Below are positions 23,462 to 23,656 of a stretch of DNA of 23,656 nt, piece after piece. Made by a program: the position numbers and the translations under genes. The notes below the pieces were generated by a model that saw only the letters and a list, made by a program, of their open reading frames with translations, had not been told where the DNA came from and made no database searches. The first letter of the stretch is position 1, and each line of letters starts with the position of its first letter. Origin of the DNA: an uncultured Clostridia bacterium (lineage in GTDB: Bacteria > Bacillota > Clostridia > TANB77 > CAG-508); the NCBI GenBank assembly GCA_944388615.1, contig CALXJL010000007.1, positions 1 to 23,656 on the forward strand, written 5' to 3'.

Positions 23462-23482
23462 ATACACTTCGGTGTATTTTTT
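23462..23482 (+). terminator. UUCG-tetraloop terminator
   Basis: ATACAC (23462-23467) pairs with GTGTAT (23472-23477) around a TTCG tetraloop and is followed by a T run through 23482. The stretch before it (23376-23456) has small complementary segments such as GCAGA/TCTGC and CTGCA with two alternative TGCAG partners (23441-23445, 23452-23456), so it may end a structured leader or small RNA. Confidence 0.7.
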
Positions 23483-23574
23483 ACTAAAAAGTATGGATTT
23501 AGAAGATACTAAAAGGTTAGAAGACAAAAGCGAAGATAAAAATAGCGACTAAGAATTGACCAAGAGATTAAGTT

Positions 23575-23603
23575 GATTTGAGATTAAAAGAATGATATAA
23601 TTT
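23575..23603 (+). promoter_or_regulatory. Promoter of the gene entering at the window end
   Basis: TTGATT (23575-23580) and TATAAT (23598-23603) with a 17-base spacer, 37 bases before a start codon that has a TAGGAG ribosome site. Confidence 0.65.
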
Positions 23604-23639
23604 ACAAAAAATTTTTTGAGAAATTAGTAGGAGTAATAA

Positions 23640-23656
23640 ATGAAGGAATATTTTTA
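23640..23656 (+). CDS. Start of a gene cut by the window end
   Basis: ATG at 23640 follows TAGGAG at a proper distance and a good promoter. Only five codons (M-K-E-Y-F) are visible, so nothing can be said of its product. Confidence 0.45.

Noticed and set aside
23493..23552. Short frame of 19 codons rich in Asp, Glu and Lys
   Set aside because: No ribosome site precedes it and its composition looks random for A-rich DNA.
1..23656. tRNA, rRNA or CRISPR array
   Set aside because: I see no cloverleaf with CCA-type end, no rRNA-like conserved blocks and no regularly spaced direct repeats.

Overview
The window looks like chromosome of a very AT-rich, low-GC Gram-positive bacterium, probably an uncultured gut-type member of the Clostridia or a related Firmicutes group. 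Supporting signs are a Gram-positive SUF operon (sufCBDSU with SufU), a T-box leader before thrS, strong AGGAGG ribosome sites, intrinsic terminators with T tracts, arginine encoded almost only by AGA, and a GH25/LysM wall hydrolase. I cannot name a species.

Layout. 1-2750 is a decayed accessory region: an AlbA_2/Schlafen-type regulator pseudogene, a small membrane protein, a MazG-like gene followed by the stump of a toxin gene, an ATPase fragment, a cupin gene of foreign look, and a GC-rich inverted-repeat element resembling a MITE. 2749-9993 is one iron-sulfur/tRNA-sulfur operon: a DtxR-fold regulator that has lost most metal ligands, sufC, sufB, sufD, sufS, sufU, mnmA and tcdA. 10143-10820 is an AIM24-family gene. 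10992-13262 is a T-box-controlled thrS. 13363-18416 is an unrecognised putative pathway: a 22-codon leader ORF and attenuator, metK, a radical SAM/SPASM enzyme, a PLP aminotransferase and an ATP-grasp ligase. 18551-20922 is an IbrA/IbrB-like module (PAPS-reductase-like protein, GNAT-like protein, ParB-like protein). 20981-22043 (minus strand) is a secreted GH25 lysozyme with two LysM repeats. 22150-23091 holds a second, intact MazG-like plus PemK/MazF-like pair. 23078-23656 is non-coding, dense in hairpins, and includes a likely independent small RNA.

Most striking observation. Three otherwise well-conserved genes (sufS, tcdA and the GH25 lysozyme) are each broken by exactly one extra base. 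In all three the reading frame breaks at an in-frame CGG codon, and skipping its C restores GGA or GGT, a glycine expected by the family. Reading the other genes by eye, I find no other in-frame CGG except one in the foreign-looking cupin gene. This fits a +1 recoding event at an unassigned or starved CGG codon, comparable in logic to the Ty1 +1 shift at a rare AGG codon. A systematic assembly error that inserts C before GG is the main rival. A fourth frameshift, in the ibrA-like gene, lies near homopolymers and does not fit the pattern.

How the genes work together. SufS and SufU would mobilise cysteine sulfur for SufBCD cluster assembly. MnmA (tRNA 2-thiolation) and TcdA (whose E. coli homologue CsdL works with a cysteine desulfurase system) use or connect to the same sulfur flow, and the DtxR-fold protein at the operon head may sense clusters rather than free metal. 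MetK makes the SAM that the adjacent radical SAM enzyme needs; the aminotransferase and ligase suggest a small amino-acid-derived product.
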